Of a DNA stretch of 64,000 nt, positions 1 through 9,316 are shown one piece after another; the first letter of the stretch is position 1, and each line of letters starts with the position of its first letter. Origin of the DNA: RH-AL1 sp964243435. GTDB lineage: Bacteria; Pseudomonadota; Alphaproteobacteria; Rhizobiales; Beijerinckiaceae. Where the stretch lies: positions 8,872-72,871 of the forward strand of contig CAXTFM010000003.1 of NCBI GenBank assembly GCA_964243435.1, in the 5' to 3' direction. The notes below the pieces were generated by a model, which ran no database searches, was not told the DNA's origin, and worked only from the letters and a program-made list of their open reading frames with translations. The translations under genes and the position numbers were made by a program.

Positions 1-737
<737 letters not shown>

Positions 738-743
738 GCGGGC

Positions 744-775
744 GGGCGGCGGAACGGCAGCGCGCGCCGCCGCCC
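744..775 (+). terminator. GC-rich hairpin after ctpA, possible terminator
   Basis: A perfect 9-bp stem (744-752 with 767-775) with a 14-base loop lies 7 bases after the ctpA stop. There is no T tract, so a classical Rho-independent terminator is not supported; it may protect or attenuate the transcript. Confidence 0.35.
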
Positions 776-859
776 GATGCGGTACCGTGGGCGCGCCGGC
801 CCAGCGCTGATTCGCACGGGCGACGCGCGGGGTCCGGCCGCCGTTGAGGACGTGCTCCG

Positions 860-2062
860 ATGGATCTGAACGCCCCCCTGGGGATGGAGCCGCCCCGTCC
901 GCGCCGACGCTTCGGTCTCCTCGTCGGCTGCGTCGGCGCTGCGGGTGCGCTCGCCGGCCTCGGCGCCCTGCTCGCGACGGGCGATCCGCGCGGCGGTGAT
1001 CCCTACGCGGTGGCCGTCCTGCCGGATGGGGTCAAACCGCCGGCGAACTCGCCGGCCGTGCCGGGGACCGGCCAGGCGATGGATGCGACGCCGACCGGTT
1101 CGCTCGCCGCAGCCGTCCCATCCAGCCCCTCGGTGCGCCCGCCCGGCGCGGCGGAACCGGCCGACGAGGGGTCGCTGGAGAACGGCGTCCGTGTCCACCG
1201 CGGATCGAGCGGACCCGTGACGACGGCGGCGCCGGCGCCGGCCCCGCTCGTGATCGATGTCACCCACCAGCTCGATGCCGCCCCCAAGCTTCGGAGCGGG
1301 GCGGCGGCCGGTCCCGGCGGCGGCCTCTCGGGAAGTGGCCAGGGCAGCGCACAGGGCACCAAGGCGAAGTCCCCCGACGGCCCACGCATCGCGATCTATG
1401 TCGGCGGCATGGGGCTGAGCCAGACCGCGACGCAGACCGCCATCGACACCATGCCCGTCGGCGTGACGTTCGCTTTCCTGCCCTACGCGCCGGCCGCCAC
1501 CGTCGCGGCGGCGAAGGGGAAGGGCCACGAGGTGCTTTTGCAGCTCCCCATGCAGAACACCGGGGGCGGGATGCCCGGCCCGCACGCATTGCGGCCCGAC
1601 GCCTCGCCCGCGGCGCTGGCGGGCGACCTCGACTGGTCGATGAGTCGCCTCGACGGCTACACCGGTCTTGCCAACCTGCTCGGCGCCCCCGTGACGGCCA
1701 ACGCCGCCGCGATGACCGCCGTGCTCAAGGCGGCGGCGGCGCGTAACCTGTTCTTCCTCGACGACGGCACGTCGAAGCGCAGCCTCGCGGCAAGCCTCGG
1801 CCCGCAGATGAACGTCGCGGTCGCGCAGGCCGATCTCGTGCTCGACGCGACGGCCGAGCCGGCTGTGGTGCGCGCCAACCTCAATACCCTCGTCGGCATC
1901 GCCCGCCGCAAGGGCCAGGCGATCGGCATGGCGAGCGGCCTGCCCGACCATCTGCCCGCCATCGCCCGCTTCGCGTCGGACCTCGCGGCGAAGAACATCG
2001 CGCTCGTCCCCGTCAGCGCCCTTGCCCGGCACGACGCAAGTGTTGCAACAAACACGAGATGA
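860..2062 (+). CDS. Divergent polysaccharide deacetylase family protein (DUF610/YibQ)
   Basis: A 400-residue envelope protein. Residues about 20-42 form one hydrophobic segment after an Arg-rich stretch (PRPRRR), so it is probably anchored in the inner membrane with the rest in the periplasm. Residues about 45-170 are a disordered Pro/Ala/Gly linker. From about residue 175 (RIAIYVGGMGLSQ) to 385 it matches the DUF610 fold: the VTFAFLPYAP and HEVLLQLPMQ blocks are typical. The family is related to polysaccharide deacetylases but usually lacks the metal-binding residues, and its substrate is not established. It overlaps rppH by the four bases ATGA, suggesting coupled translation. Confidence 0.85.
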   Translation: MDLNAPLGMEPPRPRRRFGLLVGCVGAAGALAGLGALLATGDPRGGDPYAVAVLPDGVKPPANSPAVPGTGQAMDATPTGSLAAAVPSSPSVRPPGAAEPADEGSLENGVRVHRGSSGPVTTAAPAPAPLVIDVTHQLDAAPKLRSGAAAGPGGGLSGSGQGSAQGTKAKSPDGPRIAIYVGGMGLSQTATQTAIDTMPVGVTFAFLPYAPAATVAAAKGKGHEVLLQLPMQNTGGGMPGPHALRPDASPAALAGDLDWSMSRLDGYTGLANLLGAPVTANAAAMTAVLKAAAARNLFFLDDGTSKRSLAASLGPQMNVAVAQADLVLDATAEPAVVRANLNTLVGIARRKGQAIGMASGLPDHLPAIARFASDLAAKNIALVPVSALARHDASVATNTR

Positions 2063-2577
2063 GTATCGCGCCGCCCCAGGATGTCAGCCACTACCGTCCC
2101 TGCGTCGGGATCATGCTCCTCAACGCGCAGGGGCTGGTCTTCCTCGGCAAGCGCCGAATGAAGCGTCCGCTCGATCTCGCTGGCAACGGTTACCTCTGGC
2201 AGATGCCGCAGGGCGGCATCGATCCGGGCGAGCAGCCATACCAGGCGGCGTTGCGCGAGCTGACGGAGGAAACCAACGTCACCTCCGTCGAGCGGCTGGG
2301 GGAGGCGCCGGACTGGTACAGCTATGACTTGCCCACGGATGCCACCAAGAAGGCGTGGCGCGGGCGCTACCAGGGCCAGCGCCAGAAATGGTTCGCCCTG
2401 CGCTTCACCGGGCGCGAGGATGAGATCGACGTGCTGCGCCCGGCCGGCGGGGTGAAGCCGGAGTTCGAAACCTGGCGTTGGGCGCGCATGGAGGAGTTGC
2501 CGCGCCTGGTGATCCCCTTCAAGCGCGACGTTTACGTCAAGGTCGTCGCGGCATTCGCGCGGTTCGCCGCGTCCTGA
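2059..2577 (+). CDS. rppH: RNA pyrophosphohydrolase
   Basis: A 172-residue Nudix hydrolase that removes pyrophosphate from the 5' end of transcripts and so triggers mRNA decay. The Nudix box is complete, running from GGIDPGEQ through RELTEETNV (about residues 53-75), with the catalytic Glu residues in REL-EE. The N-terminal YRPCVGIMLLNAQGLVFLG and the later YSYDLP, KWFALRF and EFETWRW blocks are characteristic of RppH/NudH rather than of other Nudix enzymes. The start codon overlaps the stop of the DUF610 gene; the 3' end overlaps the convergent pseudouridine synthase gene by 46 bases. Confidence 0.95.
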   Translation: MSIAPPQDVSHYRPCVGIMLLNAQGLVFLGKRRMKRPLDLAGNGYLWQMPQGGIDPGEQPYQAALRELTEETNVTSVERLGEAPDWYSYDLPTDATKKAWRGRYQGQRQKWFALRFTGREDEIDVLRPAGGVKPEFETWRWARMEELPRLVIPFKRDVYVKVVAAFARFAAS

Positions 2578-3383
2578 CCGTCGACCGGCGGCGCGACCAG
2601 CGCGGCGAAGGCGCCACCCATGTGCGCCGGCAACGGCGCCTCCACCGCCACCGCGTCCTTGTTCTTGTACAACGGCACCGCCACCGCCCGCGCGTGGAGG
2701 TGGAGGGGCGCGCCGCCGCGTCCGTAGATGGGGTCGCCGAGGATCGGCCATCCCATCGCCGCGCAATGGACGCGCAGCTGGTGCGTGCGCCCGGTCAGCG
2801 GCATCAGCGCCAGCGCGGTGCGGCCGTCGCCGCCCCGCCCGAGCACGCGCCAGCGCGTTCGCGAGGGCTGGCCGGCGGGGTCGACCTTCATCCACCAGCC
2901 GCGCGTCGCGTCGCGTCGCCCGAGCGCGAGGTCGATCAACCCTTCCTCCGCGTCCGGCGCCCCCTCGACGACCGCCCAGTACGTCTTGGCGACCTTGCCC
3001 TGCTTGAACAGCAGCCCGAGCCTTTCCAGCGCCTTGCGGTGGCGCCCGAGCACGAGGCAGCCCGACGTGTCGCGGTCGAGGCGATGCGCCAGCGCCGGGT
3101 CGCGCGGCAGGCCGAAGCGCAGCGCGCCGAACAGTTCTTCGAGGTTGGCGCCGCCGTTCGGTCCGCTCCGGGGGCCGCGGTGCACGGCGATGCCCGCCGG
3201 CTTGTCGACCACCAGCATCAGGGCGTCGCGGTACAGCAGCCGCCCGAGCAGCCCGGCCCCGTCCAGGATGTTCCGGCCCAAGGCTTCCCGGTTCTGGTCT
3301 TCCCGGTTTTGGTCTTCCCGGTTCAGGTTTTCTTGCGAAAGCTCGGGCAGCATCACGGCATCTTGGTCACGCTGCGCGCGCAT
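2532..3383 (-). CDS. RluA-family pseudouridine synthase
   Basis: A 283-residue RNA pseudouridine synthase. The catalytic block ALAHRLDRDTSGCLVLGR contains the invariant Asp; LLYRDALMLVVDKPAGIAVH and LTGRTHQLRVHCAAMGWPILGDPIYG are the other family signatures. No S4 RNA-binding domain is present, which resembles the TruC/RluA branch; the exact RNA target cannot be read from sequence. The first 40 residues are unusual, being built on three 15-base repeats that encode NREDQ units. ATG at 3353 (MLPELSQ) is an alternative start. The last 46 bases overlap the convergent rppH. Confidence 0.88.
   Translation of the reverse strand: MRAQRDQDAVMLPELSQENLNREDQNREDQNREALGRNILDGAGLLGRLLYRDALMLVVDKPAGIAVHRGPRSGPNGGANLEELFGALRFGLPRDPALAHRLDRDTSGCLVLGRHRKALERLGLLFKQGKVAKTYWAVVEGAPDAEEGLIDLALGRRDATRGWWMKVDPAGQPSRTRWRVLGRGGDGRTALALMPLTGRTHQLRVHCAAMGWPILGDPIYGRGGAPLHLHARAVAVPLYKNKDAVAVEAPLPAHMGGAFAALVAPPVDGQDAANRANAATTLT
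3285..3329. repeat. 15-bp tandem repeat, three copies
   Basis: Three units (3285-3299, 3300-3314, 3315-3329) with consensus TTCCCGGTTNTGGTC lie inside the 5' end of the pseudouridine synthase gene. Being in-frame they encode repeated NREDQ peptides on the minus strand. Confidence 0.8.
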
Positions 3384-3449
3384 CGTCCCGGCGCAGCTTC
3401 GCTCGGCGTCGGCTTTCCTTTATAGCTGACCGCGATCGGAGTCCGCTCA

Positions 3450-3779
3450 TTGGGTCGCGTGTTGATATCCCGCATCGTCCTCGTGGCCTGCTGCGCCGCG
3501 CCGCTGCTCGCCGGCTGCGGCAAGAAGGGGCCGCTCGAACCGCCGCCCCTGTCGCCGCAGGCGCGCGCCCCGCAGCCCGACCCGGCGACGCTCAAGGATA
3601 CGCAAACCCGGCAGCTCGAACAGATCGACGACCCCGGCCTGATCCAGCCGCCCGACGTCGTGTACGAACAATCGGCCATCGCCAAGCTGAACTCGGCCAC
3701 CAAGAACCCGGCGCGCCCGATCAACGCGCCGCCGGCGAACAAGCCCAACACCTTCTTCCTCGATCCGCTGGTCAAGTAG
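3450..3779 (+). CDS. lptM: LptM-like small lipoprotein
   Basis: A 109-residue lipoprotein. The signal peptide ends in the lipobox LLAGC (Cys at about residue 23), followed by GKKGPLEPPP, the hallmark of the LptM/YifL family, which in Escherichia coli assists maturation of the LptD-LptE translocon. The rest is Pro-rich and disordered, ending in FFLDPLV, longer than the enteric protein as usual in alphaproteobacteria. The start is TTG (GTG at 3459 is the alternative); GGAG at 3438-3441 suits the TTG. It sits 25 bases upstream of lysA, a classic pairing that probably forms one transcript. Confidence 0.85.
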   Translation: MGRVLISRIVLVACCAAPLLAGCGKKGPLEPPPLSPQARAPQPDPATLKDTQTRQLEQIDDPGLIQPPDVVYEQSAIAKLNSATKNPARPINAPPANKPNTFFLDPLVK

Positions 3780-3804
3780 GCCGCAATCCGCTAGCGCAGC
3801 GTCC

Positions 3805-5076
3805 ATGCACCACTTCGCGCTGCGCTCCGGCGTGCTCCACGCCGAGGACGTCGACCTCGACGCCGTGGCGGACGCGGTCGGCACACCGTTCTACTGTTAT
3901 TCCACGGCGACGATCCGGCGGCACTTCCGCGTGTTCCGCGATGCCTTCGCCGGCCTCGACGCGCTGGTCTGCTACGCCGTCAAGGCGAACTCCAATCAGG
4001 CGGTGCTGACGACGCTGGCGCGCGAGGGTGCCGGCATGGACGTGGTGTCGGAGGGCGAACTGCGCCGGGCGCGGGCGGCGGGGGTGCCCGGCCGGCGCAT
4101 CACCTTCTCCGGCGTCGGCAAGACGGAAGCCGAAATGGCCTACGCCCTCGACCAGGGCCTCCTGTGCTTCAACGTCGAGTCGGAGGCCGAACTCGCCACC
4201 CTGTCGCGGGTCGCCGTGGAGAAAGGCGCCACCGCGCCGGTCGCGTTGCGCGTCAACCCCGACGTCGACGCCCTCACCCACGCCAAGATCTCGACCGGCA
4301 AGGCGGAGAACAAGTTCGGCATCCCGCTCGCCCGCGCGCGGCACGTTTACGCCGAGGCGGCGGCGCTGCCCGGCATCGATGTCGCCGGCATCGACATGCA
4401 CATCGGCTCGCAGATCACCGACCTCCAGCCCTTCGACGACGCCTTCGCGCGGCTCGCCGGCTTCCTGGAGCAGCTCGCGGCGGACGGCCACGCCATCGCC
4501 CACCTCGACCTCGGCGGCGGCCTCGGCATCCCCTATCATTCCGGCGAGAACCCGGACAGCTACCACCCCGAACGCTACGCGGCGGTGGTGCGGCGGCACC
4601 TCGGGCGCTTCGACGGCCGGCTGATCTTCGAGCCGGGGCGGCTCATCGTCGGCAACGCCGGCGTGCTCGTTGCCAGCGTGATCCTGGTGAAGCGCGGCGA
4701 GGCCAAGACCTTCGTGGTGATCGATGCGGCGATGAACGACCTGATCCGCCCGACGCTTTACGAGGCACACCACGAGATCGTCCCGCTTCGCGCTCCGCCG
4801 CCCGCCCGGCCGTCCCGCGTCGCCGACATCGTCGGCCCGGTGTGCGAAACCGGCGACTACCTCGCACAGGACCGCATGCTTCCCGAACCGGAGCCGGGCG
4901 AGCGCCTCGCCGTGCTCTCCGCCGGCGCCTATGGGGCCGTGCAGGCCGGGACCTACAATACGCGCCGGCTCGTCCCGGAAGTGCTGGTCGACGGCGCGCG
5001 CTGGAGCGTCGTGAGGCCGCGCCCGAGCTATGACGAGATGATCGCCCTCGACAAACTTCCGGCTTGGTTGCGATAA
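3805..5076 (+). CDS. lysA: Diaminopimelate decarboxylase
   Basis: A 423-residue PLP-dependent enzyme of fold type III that converts meso-diaminopimelate to lysine, the last lysine step. The PLP lysine is in FYCYSTATIRRHF...LVCYAVKANSN (AVKANSN, about residue 60). Other marks are GGGLGIPY, the phosphate-binding EPGRLIVGNAG, and GPVCETGDYLAQDR, the decarboxylase signature containing the catalytic Cys. The C-terminal YDEMIALDKLP block is normal and length is typical. It follows the lptM-like gene and is followed after 46 bases, containing a hairpin (cgaccc 5085-5090 with gggtcg 5104-5109), by the TIGR02302 gene. Confidence 0.97.
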   Translation: MHHFALRSGVLHAEDVDLDAVADAVGTPFYCYSTATIRRHFRVFRDAFAGLDALVCYAVKANSNQAVLTTLAREGAGMDVVSEGELRRARAAGVPGRRITFSGVGKTEAEMAYALDQGLLCFNVESEAELATLSRVAVEKGATAPVALRVNPDVDALTHAKISTGKAENKFGIPLARARHVYAEAAALPGIDVAGIDMHIGSQITDLQPFDDAFARLAGFLEQLAADGHAIAHLDLGGGLGIPYHSGENPDSYHPERYAAVVRRHLGRFDGRLIFEPGRLIVGNAGVLVASVILVKRGEAKTFVVIDAAMNDLIRPTLYEAHHEIVPLRAPPPARPSRVADIVGPVCETGDYLAQDRMLPEPEPGERLAVLSAGAYGAVQAGTYNTRRLVPEVLVDGARWSVVRPRPSYDEMIALDKLPAWLR

Positions 5077-5122
5077 GAATGGCACGACCCGGCCTTCTCG
5101 GCGGGGTCGACCGGAGCCATCC

Positions 5123-7843
5123 TTGACCCGACCCGCTGAGCGGCCCCCGCAGAGCGCGACCGAGCGGCGCCTCCAGCGCCTCGTCGCCCTGGCGCGCGCG
5201 GCGGATCTGTGGGAGCGCCTGTGGCGCGGGCTGATCCCTCCGCTCGTCGTCGTCGGCCTGTTCCTGTGCGTGTCGTGGCTCGGGTTGTGGCTCGCCGTGC
5301 CGCACTGGGCGCGCGCGGGCGGCGTCGCCCTGTTCGCGCTGCTCCTCGCCGCGTCTTGCTTCGGCCTGCGGCGACTCGCGCCGATCGGGCGGCGCGACGC
5401 GCTGAAGCGCATCGACCGAGCCTCGGGACTCGGCCATCGCCCGGCCTCCTCGCTCGACGACCGCCTGGCGACCGCCGGGCGCGACCCGGGGACGGACGCG
5501 CTGTGGGCGCTGCACCTGCGCCGCGCCGAGGCCGAGGTCGATCGCTTCAAGCCCGGCGCTCCTTCGCCGCGCGCGGCCGATCTCGACCGCTTCGCGCTTC
5601 GCGCCGGTGTCGTCGTCGCCTGCCTGGCCTGCGCCATCGTCGCCGGCCCGCAGCGCTACGCCCGCGTCGCCGCCGCCTTCGACGTCGGCGGCTTCGCAGC
5701 GTCCGGCGCGGGATCGCGACTCGACGCGTGGATCGATCCGCCCGCCTATACCGGCAAGGCCCCCGTGCTCCTCGACCTTGCCGCCGACGCGGCGCACGAC
5801 GCCGCGCATCCGCTGCGCCTGGCCGCACCGATCGGCTCCACCCTCATCATCCGCTCGGCGGGCGACGAGGCCGCGGCCGTCGAAACCTCGGGACCGCTGC
5901 TCCCGCCGCCGCCGAAGCCGGTCGAGAAGGTCGCGGACGGCAAGACCAGCGATGGCAAGCCCGCCGACGACAAGACGGCTGACGGCAAGACGACGGGCGA
6001 TGCCGCCGCCCCGGGGGAAACGCGGCTGGTGCTGCATGGCGACAGCAGGCTCGTGCTGCGCCAAGGCGGCAGCCTGCGCGGCACCTTCGACATCGCCGCG
6101 GTCCCCGACCTGCCGCCGACGATCGTGCTGCGCGAGGTACCCAAGAGCAACGCCCGCGGCTCGCTGACCCTGGCCTACACGCTCGCCGACGACTACGGGG
6201 TCGCCGGCGCAGAGGCCGTGTTCGCCCATCCCAAGCTCGACGGCGAAGCGGTCGCCGGGCCCTCCCTCGTTGATCCGCCGAAGGTCCAGCTTTCCCTGCC
6301 GGGCGTGACTCACGGCATCGGCGACGCCGACACCACGGCCGACCTGTCGGACCACCCCTGGGCCGGCGCACGGGTAAGCATGGTGCTCGTCGCCCGCGAC
6401 GAGGGCGGCAACGAGGGCAGGAGCGAGCCGGTCGAGATCGTGCTGCCGCAGAAGCCGTTCGGCAATCCGCTCGCCCGCGCCCTCGTCGAGCAGCGCCGCC
6501 TGCTCGTGCTCGACCCCGGACGCCGGGCGAGCGTCGCCGCGGCACTCGACGCGCTGATGCTCGAGCCCGACGGCTTCGGCACGAGCAAGGGCGTCTACCT
6601 CGGGCTGCGCTACGCCGCCGACGCGCTGGCGCGGGCGCAGGCCAAACCTGACCTCGTCGCGGTGGCGGACTTCCTGTGGGGCATGGCGCTGCAGATCGAG
6701 AACGGCGACCTCAGCGATGCCGAGCGCGCCCTGCGCAATGCCGAGAAGGAGCTGCGCGACGCCATCGAGCGCCGCGCGCCCGACGAGGACATCCAGACGC
6801 TGACGCAAAACCTCCAGGCGGCGATGGACCGGTTCCTCAAGGAGCTGGCCGAGCAGGACGCCAAGGGGGACGGGCAGCGGGCGGACAACGCCCAGCCCTC
6901 CAAGGCGATCAGCCCGCGCGACCTCCAGAAGCTGATCGATCGCTTGAAGGAGCAGGCGCGCTCGGGCAACCGCGAGGAGGCCAAGCGGGCGCTGGACGAG
7001 TTGCAGGAGATTCTGGAGAACCTCAAGACCGCCAAGCGCGGCAAGGCCGACCCGCAGGCGCGCGCCATGGCCGAGAGCCTGAACCAGCTCGACCAGATGA
7101 TGCGCGACCAGCAGGAGCTGCGCGACCAGACCTTCAAGCAGATGCAGGGCGGCGAGCAGCGCGCCGACACCGACGAGGACGGCGACGAAGAGAAGCCCGG
7201 ACGCGGCCAGGGCGGGCAGGAACGGGCCGGTCAGGAACAGGGTGGCCGGGAACAGGGCGGACGCGGCCAGAACGGAAAGGGCCAGGGCGGCCAGGGCAAG
7301 CAGGGCCGGGGCGAGCCGCAGCGGGAAGGCGGGCAGGCCGGGCGAAGCCTCGACCAGCGCCAGCAGGAGCTGCATGACCGCCTCGCCGCCATCCAGAAGA
7401 AGCTGAAGGCGACGGGCCAGGGCCAGGGCGCGCTCGGCGAGGCGGGCGACGCGATGGGGGAGGCCGCCGACGCGCTGAAGAACGGCGACGGATCGAACGG
7501 CCAGGCGGTGGACGCCCAGGGCCGCGCCCTCGACGCGCTGCAGAAGGGGGCGAAGAAGCTCGCCGAGGCCATGCAGCAGCAGCAGGGCGAGGGCAACGGG
7601 CAGGCCAGCGGCGACGGCAAGGACAGCGGGCAGGAGGGCCAGGCGACGGGGGACGCGGACCCGCTCGGCCGACCGCGCGGCGGCGGCAACACCCTGCATT
7701 CGTCATCGCGCTTCGATCCGCTGGGCGTTCCGGCGGCGCAGCGCGCGCAACGGGTGCTGGAAGAGCTGCGGCGTCGCCTCGGCGACCCGGCCCGTGCGCA
7801 GGACGAGATCGACTACCTCGAACGGCTGCTGCGCTCCTATTGA
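5123..7843 (+). CDS. TIGR02302/DUF4175 family membrane protein
   Basis: A 906-residue protein of the alphaproteobacterial TIGR02302 (DUF4175) family; function not established. Two hydrophobic segments near residues 35-80 and one near 160-180 anchor it; a large beta-rich periplasmic part follows (PPAYTGKAPVLLDL, then PPTIVLREVPKSNARGSLTLAYTLADDYGV). Residues about 530-640 are predicted coiled coil, then comes a Gln/Gly-rich low-complexity stretch (about 690-745), a helical Gln-rich segment and the conserved ending FDPLGVPAAQRAQRVLEELRRRLGDPARAQDEIDYLERLL. The start is TTG, chosen because CCGGAG lies at 5111-5116. It often follows lysA in this class, as here. Confidence 0.9.
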   Translation: MTRPAERPPQSATERRLQRLVALARAADLWERLWRGLIPPLVVVGLFLCVSWLGLWLAVPHWARAGGVALFALLLAASCFGLRRLAPIGRRDALKRIDRASGLGHRPASSLDDRLATAGRDPGTDALWALHLRRAEAEVDRFKPGAPSPRAADLDRFALRAGVVVACLACAIVAGPQRYARVAAAFDVGGFAASGAGSRLDAWIDPPAYTGKAPVLLDLAADAAHDAAHPLRLAAPIGSTLIIRSAGDEAAAVETSGPLLPPPPKPVEKVADGKTSDGKPADDKTADGKTTGDAAAPGETRLVLHGDSRLVLRQGGSLRGTFDIAAVPDLPPTIVLREVPKSNARGSLTLAYTLADDYGVAGAEAVFAHPKLDGEAVAGPSLVDPPKVQLSLPGVTHGIGDADTTADLSDHPWAGARVSMVLVARDEGGNEGRSEPVEIVLPQKPFGNPLARALVEQRRLLVLDPGRRASVAAALDALMLEPDGFGTSKGVYLGLRYAADALARAQAKPDLVAVADFLWGMALQIENGDLSDAERALRNAEKELRDAIERRAPDEDIQTLTQNLQAAMDRFLKELAEQDAKGDGQRADNAQPSKAISPRDLQKLIDRLKEQARSGNREEAKRALDELQEILENLKTAKRGKADPQARAMAESLNQLDQMMRDQQELRDQTFKQMQGGEQRADTDEDGDEEKPGRGQGGQERAGQEQGGREQGGRGQNGKGQGGQGKQGRGEPQREGGQAGRSLDQRQQELHDRLAAIQKKLKATGQGQGALGEAGDAMGEAADALKNGDGSNGQAVDAQGRALDALQKGAKKLAEAMQQQQGEGNGQASGDGKDSGQEGQATGDADPLGRPRGGGNTLHSSSRFDPLGVPAAQRAQRVLEELRRRLGDPARAQDEIDYLERLLRSY

Positions 7844-7921
7844 GCGGGGCGGCGCACCATCTCCGGGCAAGAGCCCGGCACCGGCGGCCCGTTTAGCCGA
7901 CCGCTCTTCGAGAGGAGCGCC

Positions 7922-8128
7922 ATGTACCACGCCACCAGCCTGCTCGTCGCGGTCGCCTGCGGCGCCGTCGCGATCGTGCTCGTCATGGGCCTGTTCAACA
8001 CCTGGCGCGGCGGCGACCCGAACCTGTCGCAGCGCCTGATGCGCTGGCGCATCGGTTTGCAGTTCGTGGCCATCGTCATCATCATGAGCGTGCTGTTCGT
8101 GCGCCAATACTTCCGCCACCCCGCCTGA
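7922..8128 (+). CDS. Twin-transmembrane HIG1-like small protein
   Basis: A 68-residue protein with two membrane helices (about residues 6-24 and 45-62) separated by a short basic loop containing GGDPNLSQRLMRWRI. This is the layout of bacterial HIG1-domain (hypoxia-induced) twin-transmembrane proteins, which in other organisms associate with respiratory complexes. GAGAGGAG at 7910-7917 is a good ribosome binding site. In many alphaproteobacteria this gene directly precedes the cobalamin adenosyltransferase gene, as it does here. The specific role is not known. Confidence 0.82.
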   Translation: MYHATSLLVAVACGAVAIVLVMGLFNTWRGGDPNLSQRLMRWRIGLQFVAIVIIMSVLFVRQYFRHPA

Positions 8129-8186
8129 CGCGCCGGCCTGCCCAGCCCGCGTCGCGCCGATGTTTCTTAAGGCCGGAGCTTCCACG

Positions 8187-8786
8187 ATGGTCGTCTTGAA
8201 CCGCATCTACACCAAGTCCGGCGACGGCGGCACGACCGCGCTCGGCACCGGCGAACGCCGCCGCAAGGACGACCTGCGCATCGAAACCTACGGCACGGTC
8301 GACGAAACCAACAGCGTGATCGGCGTCGCGCGCCTCGCCACGGCGACGGAGCCGGCACTCGCCGCGCTCGACGCCATGCTGGCGCGCATCCAGAACGACA
8401 TGTTCGACCTCGGCGCCGACCTGTGCGCGCCCGACAGCGGCAAGCCCCTGCCCTACGAACCGCTGCGCATCGTCGATGCCCAGGTCGAGCGGCTCGAAGC
8501 CGACATCGACAAGCTGAACGCCGACCTGGCGCCGTTGCGCTCCTTCGTGTTGCCCGGCGGCTCGGCGGCGGCGGCGCACCTGCACGTCGCGCGCACCGTC
8601 GCGCGCCGGGCCGAGCGCCTGCTCGTCAACCTCAACGCGATGCCGGATGAGCCGGTCAGCCCGTCGACGCTGAAGTACCTCAACCGCCTGTCCGATCTGC
8701 TGTTCGTGGCGGCGCGCTACGCCAACCACGCGGGAGGTGCCGCGAGCGTCGGCGACGTGCTCTGGCAACCCGGAAAGCACCGTTGA
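8187..8786 (+). CDS. Cob(I)yrinic acid a,c-diamide adenosyltransferase, PduO type
   Basis: A 199-residue ATP:corrinoid adenosyltransferase that makes adenosylcobalamin. It begins with the ATP-binding RIYTKSGDGGTTALGTG; further signatures are FVLPGGSAAAAHLHVARTVARRAER and the C-terminal LNRLSDLLFVAARYAN. An upstream in-frame ATG at 8160 exists, but GGAG at 8174-8177 with nine bases of spacing favours ATG 8187, which also matches the usual N-terminus MVVLNRIYTK. Adenosylcobalamin would serve mutases such as methylmalonyl-CoA mutase; PrpE at 25.3 kb fits propionate metabolism in the same organism, though not in the same operon. Confidence 0.94.
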   Translation: MVVLNRIYTKSGDGGTTALGTGERRRKDDLRIETYGTVDETNSVIGVARLATATEPALAALDAMLARIQNDMFDLGADLCAPDSGKPLPYEPLRIVDAQVERLEADIDKLNADLAPLRSFVLPGGSAAAAHLHVARTVARRAERLLVNLNAMPDEPVSPSTLKYLNRLSDLLFVAARYANHAGGAASVGDVLWQPGKHR

Positions 8787-8808
8787 GCGGTGCCACCAGC
8801 CTCCTCGT

Positions 8809-9156
8809 TCAGCGTCGGGGATAGCTGAGCAGGCGGATGAGGAGCCAGACCGGCAGCACGATCGCCGCCCCGGCCGCGAGATAGGTACCGAACTCGCGCA
8901 GGGACCGGAAGCCCAGCGCGTAAAGCTGGTGCAGCAGGTCGCCGATCTCCGCGAGCACGTCGGCCGGGCTGATGTGCAGCCACATCAGCAGCGCACCGAC
9001 GATGAACGAGATCACCACCAGCTTGAGGGCGACGCCGAACGGCGTGCCGCCGAGGAAGCGATGCAGGGCGGACGCGTTTTGGTCGCGCCAGCGCGCGGCC
9101 GGCGCGCTTTGCGTCCAGTAAGGCGGCGGCTCGGAGGGCGGTTGTCGGTCGGTCAC
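8809..9156 (-). CDS. DUF6460 family membrane protein
   Basis: A 115-residue protein with a Pro-rich N-terminal region followed by two membrane helices (about 45-65 and 90-110). Conserved features of the DUF6460 family are visible: RFLGGTPFGVALKLVVISFIVG and the Leu-rich middle ISPADVLAEIGDLL. The start GTG at 9156 gives VTDRQPPSEPPPYW, the expected N-terminus; the frame stays open further upstream without family resemblance. It is convergent with the adenosyltransferase gene. Function is unknown. Confidence 0.8.
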   Translation of the reverse strand: MTDRQPPSEPPPYWTQSAPAARWRDQNASALHRFLGGTPFGVALKLVVISFIVGALLMWLHISPADVLAEIGDLLHQLYALGFRSLREFGTYLAAGAAIVLPVWLLIRLLSYPRR

Positions 9157-9316
9157 GGGTCGAACCTGTTCAGCCGAAGCAATGCGCGACGGCGGCCATG
9201 GATGCAACAGGATGCCTCGTTTCGGCGCCAAGGCCGGTCGCCGCAACGCTTCACAAAAGCGGCGCTTTCCCTCGCCATCCAATCGCGCTGCGGTGCGAAG
9301 CGTGAAAGGGTGTTCC

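Noticed and set aside
4643..7699. Minus-strand open frame of 1018 codons opposite the TIGR02302 gene
   Set aside because: Composition (Leu/Arg/Gly shadow) and lack of any family signature show it is a mirror of the plus-strand gene.
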